64,000 nucleotides of DNA from Elysia crispata (Eukaryota > Mollusca > Gastropoda > Plakobranchidae). Positions 41,774 to 64,000 of the stretch are shown piece after piece. A model generated the notes under the pieces. The model did not search any database. It was not told the DNA's origin and was given only the letters and a program-made list of their open reading frames with translations. The position numbers and the translations under genes are program-made. Numbering within the stretch: the first letter of the stretch is position 1; every line of letters starts with the position of its first letter. The stretch covers positions 457,501-521,500 of the forward strand of contig JAWDGP010002692.1 in the NCBI GenBank assembly GCA_033675545.1, given 5' to 3'.

Positions 41774-43186
41774 ATGGGAGGGATTTCCATGATCCTGAAT
41801 GAATTCTACTAACTGCTCTAGCAGTAATAATATAACAGTCTCATTGCTTAATTCCACGTAACTACACTCTACTCACAAAAAGTCCATATTACTCTAGAAC
41901 CTTTATGTCTACCTTCTATAAAACTAACAAAGTGATATCAAGCCTGACAAGGTGGGTAGAATAAAAATAAGATGAATCAAAACAGTCTAACTTATACTGT
42001 TTGTGTTAGATCTATAGTCAGCAGACCCAAGAATAGTTGAACAGATGATTCCAATAACGAAGTGCATGTACATTCCAATCTAATTCTTTGTCAACTATAT
42101 TGCAATAAGGCTATGGAATATGGTCTCTGCTATAGATTTTTTTTTTTCCAGCAATAACAAAATACGATGAGACCTAAAATTGCTTGTAAAGTGGAGCAGG
42201 AGGCATTTTGACTCTAGATCTAGACTACTAAGCTTATTAAATGCTTTGCTAAACTTAATGAATAATAAAGGAATTAACTTGGTTTACTTCATCATGAAAC
42301 TGGTGAATCCGTGCAATTTCACTATGACATATTTTCGAATGTTTTGCATGAAGGGAATGGATAGGTTGATCTTGAATGGAGATGAACGATAGAGAAAATA
42401 AGGGAGAAAGCATGATATTTCAGCAAATTTCCTTTCCTTTTTGTCTGCCCATGTCTCCTCTTTCTTGAACTTGATCTGCGGTGCTTTCTTTCACATTTTC
42501 GACAATCTCTAGAATTAAGGGTATTATTGCAGATATCGTCCCAACTCACCCTAAGCTTTAAAATTGTGTATTACGTCATGAATTTGATATGCTGAACACG
42601 AATATGAAAATTTTATTCGTCACAAATAAATATTTTTCAAGATATAAGCATTTTTGTGCTGCTCTAAAATCCCATTAAACAAGTTTCGATTTCGTCGGGA
42701 AACATTCAATTGTGAAGTCCGACGAGAGGTGGGCCGATATCTGCAATTTTACCGAATTTAGAATAATCTCTTATAATTACTAAAATCTAGATCTGGATTT
42801 GACTAAAATTTTCAATTTAAAAGTTACTTACGTTGTTTATGTTGATTGAGTGGGCCTATTAGGCCGTGCGGTAAGCTTTGATCTGCTCAACAGTCAGTGC
42901 AAATTTTGTGTACATTAGGTTACAACCTTTGACCCTTGTTGACCTCCAGTTTCCGTTTGTCTGAAATTGAGTTTATTTTCAATTTTTAAATATTTGCTTT
43001 TCATGCTGAAATCATTTTTTATAAACTTGACAATGAATATTTATTTCGAAATTATCAACAAAATTAAAAAACTAGAGATATTTCAAGTTGTCACCAAATC
43101 TATTTTTCTCGTTTTATCGTCACATGACATGCAAATTATGTTTTTACATACGGGCATTTGAGTCATTTACCCCAATATTTTTCAAT
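41774..43186. promoter_or_regulatory. Presumed divergent TMEM187/HCFC1 promoter region
   Basis: About 1.4 kb between the transposon and the HCFC1 start codon. On the + strand shortly before the HCFC1 ATG lie an E-box palindrome GTCACATGAC (43119-43128) and a perfect octamer ATGCAAAT (43129-43136). On the - strand two strong splice donors are present: GTAAGT (rc of 42826-42831) and GTGAGT (rc of 42544-42549). Either could end a non-coding TMEM187 first exon, which would put its start within a few hundred bases of HCFC1. No TATA box was identified. The head-to-head orientation is direct observation; bidirectional promoter activity is inferred. Confidence 0.5.
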
Positions 43187-63600
<20,414 letters not shown>

Positions 63601-64000
63601 GTAAGTATCAGCTTTTTTATAGGTTCTGAAATTATCTGTTGGTATAGATCTGTATTGTGTGATTTATAATTGCTTCTTGTTTTTCAACATCTAAATAAAC
63701 AGATAAATTTTATACAAGTAAATAACGTCCATTTGGAGCAAAATGGCTCTAAAATTATTAAATCTGTTAACACTCTTGAGACATTCTTGCTGTTAAGGGA
63801 TGGTATGTATGGCATTTTTCTTTGTAGGCTTTTGTTTCATTTTCTTTGAGCTTTGATTGAAATATGTCACCCGTTTGTGAATTAATATGAACTGCATTAA
63901 ATAGGTTATTTGTAAAGCAATGATCAACAAATCATTTGATGTGATCATATGCAATGATCTGTATGAACTCTCACTTCAGCCTATAAATCTTTTTCTTTTT

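Noticed and set aside
42322..42549. Basic, Arg/Ser-rich open frame on the - strand in the promoter region
   Set aside because: No true ATG at its start and no known family. It overlaps a donor that better fits a TMEM187 leader, so it is not supportable as a gene.

Overview
The window is animal nuclear DNA: AT-rich, with long introns, GT/AG splice sites, microsatellites and transposon debris. The transposon between TMEM187 and HCFC1 resembles the N-RAG-TP family known to me from the sea slug Aplysia. Together with the gene content this suggests a mollusc, probably a gastropod. That assignment is inference; no species marker is present.

Three protein-coding genes account for the conserved sequence. 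(1) An 18-exon SLC26 anion transporter (prestin/SLC26A6-like, 831 aa) lies on the + strand, 5541-22349, with every exon junction in phase. (2) TMEM187 is a single coding exon on the - strand, 35415-36299 (294 aa). It converges on SLC26 across about 13 kb of AT-rich DNA. (3) HCFC1 (host cell factor 1) lies on the + strand from 43187. Twenty-three exons and about 1,620 residues are present before the gene runs off the right edge. TMEM187 and HCFC1 are divergent, as I recall for the human pair at Xq28, so this looks like a very old head-to-head gene pair.

Region by region. 1-5.5 kb holds (CT)n, (ATT)n, (TAA)n and (GA)n arrays and one doubtful exon. 5.5-22.3 kb is SLC26; its introns hold a 27-bp minisatellite, a 5'-truncated LINE with a perfect 11-bp target duplication, and a decayed antisense coding remnant. 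22.3-30.2 kb is 3'-flanking, AT-rich DNA whose strand bias flips from T-rich to A-rich near 27.6 kb. 30.2-31.8 kb holds a decayed Helitron followed by a zinc-finger-like remnant. 35.4-36.3 kb is TMEM187. 37.7-41.8 kb is a broken RAG1-like transposon. 41.8-43.2 kb is the presumed divergent promoter. 43.2-64 kb is HCFC1.

The most notable observations follow. The transposon joins a RAG1-type N-terminal zinc domain to a RAG1/N-RAG-TP-like DDE transposase, and it carries an exact 28-bp copy of a TMEM187 coding segment. The HCF protein lacks the vertebrate PPCE-type processing repeats in the exons present but has two Taspase1-like sites, with an HCF-binding motif (DHEY) between them. HCFC1 intron 1 carries three YY1-type ATGGCGGC/ATGGCGCC motifs, and a fourth spans the start codon. 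All homology statements rest on reading translations against remembered family sequences; no search was run.
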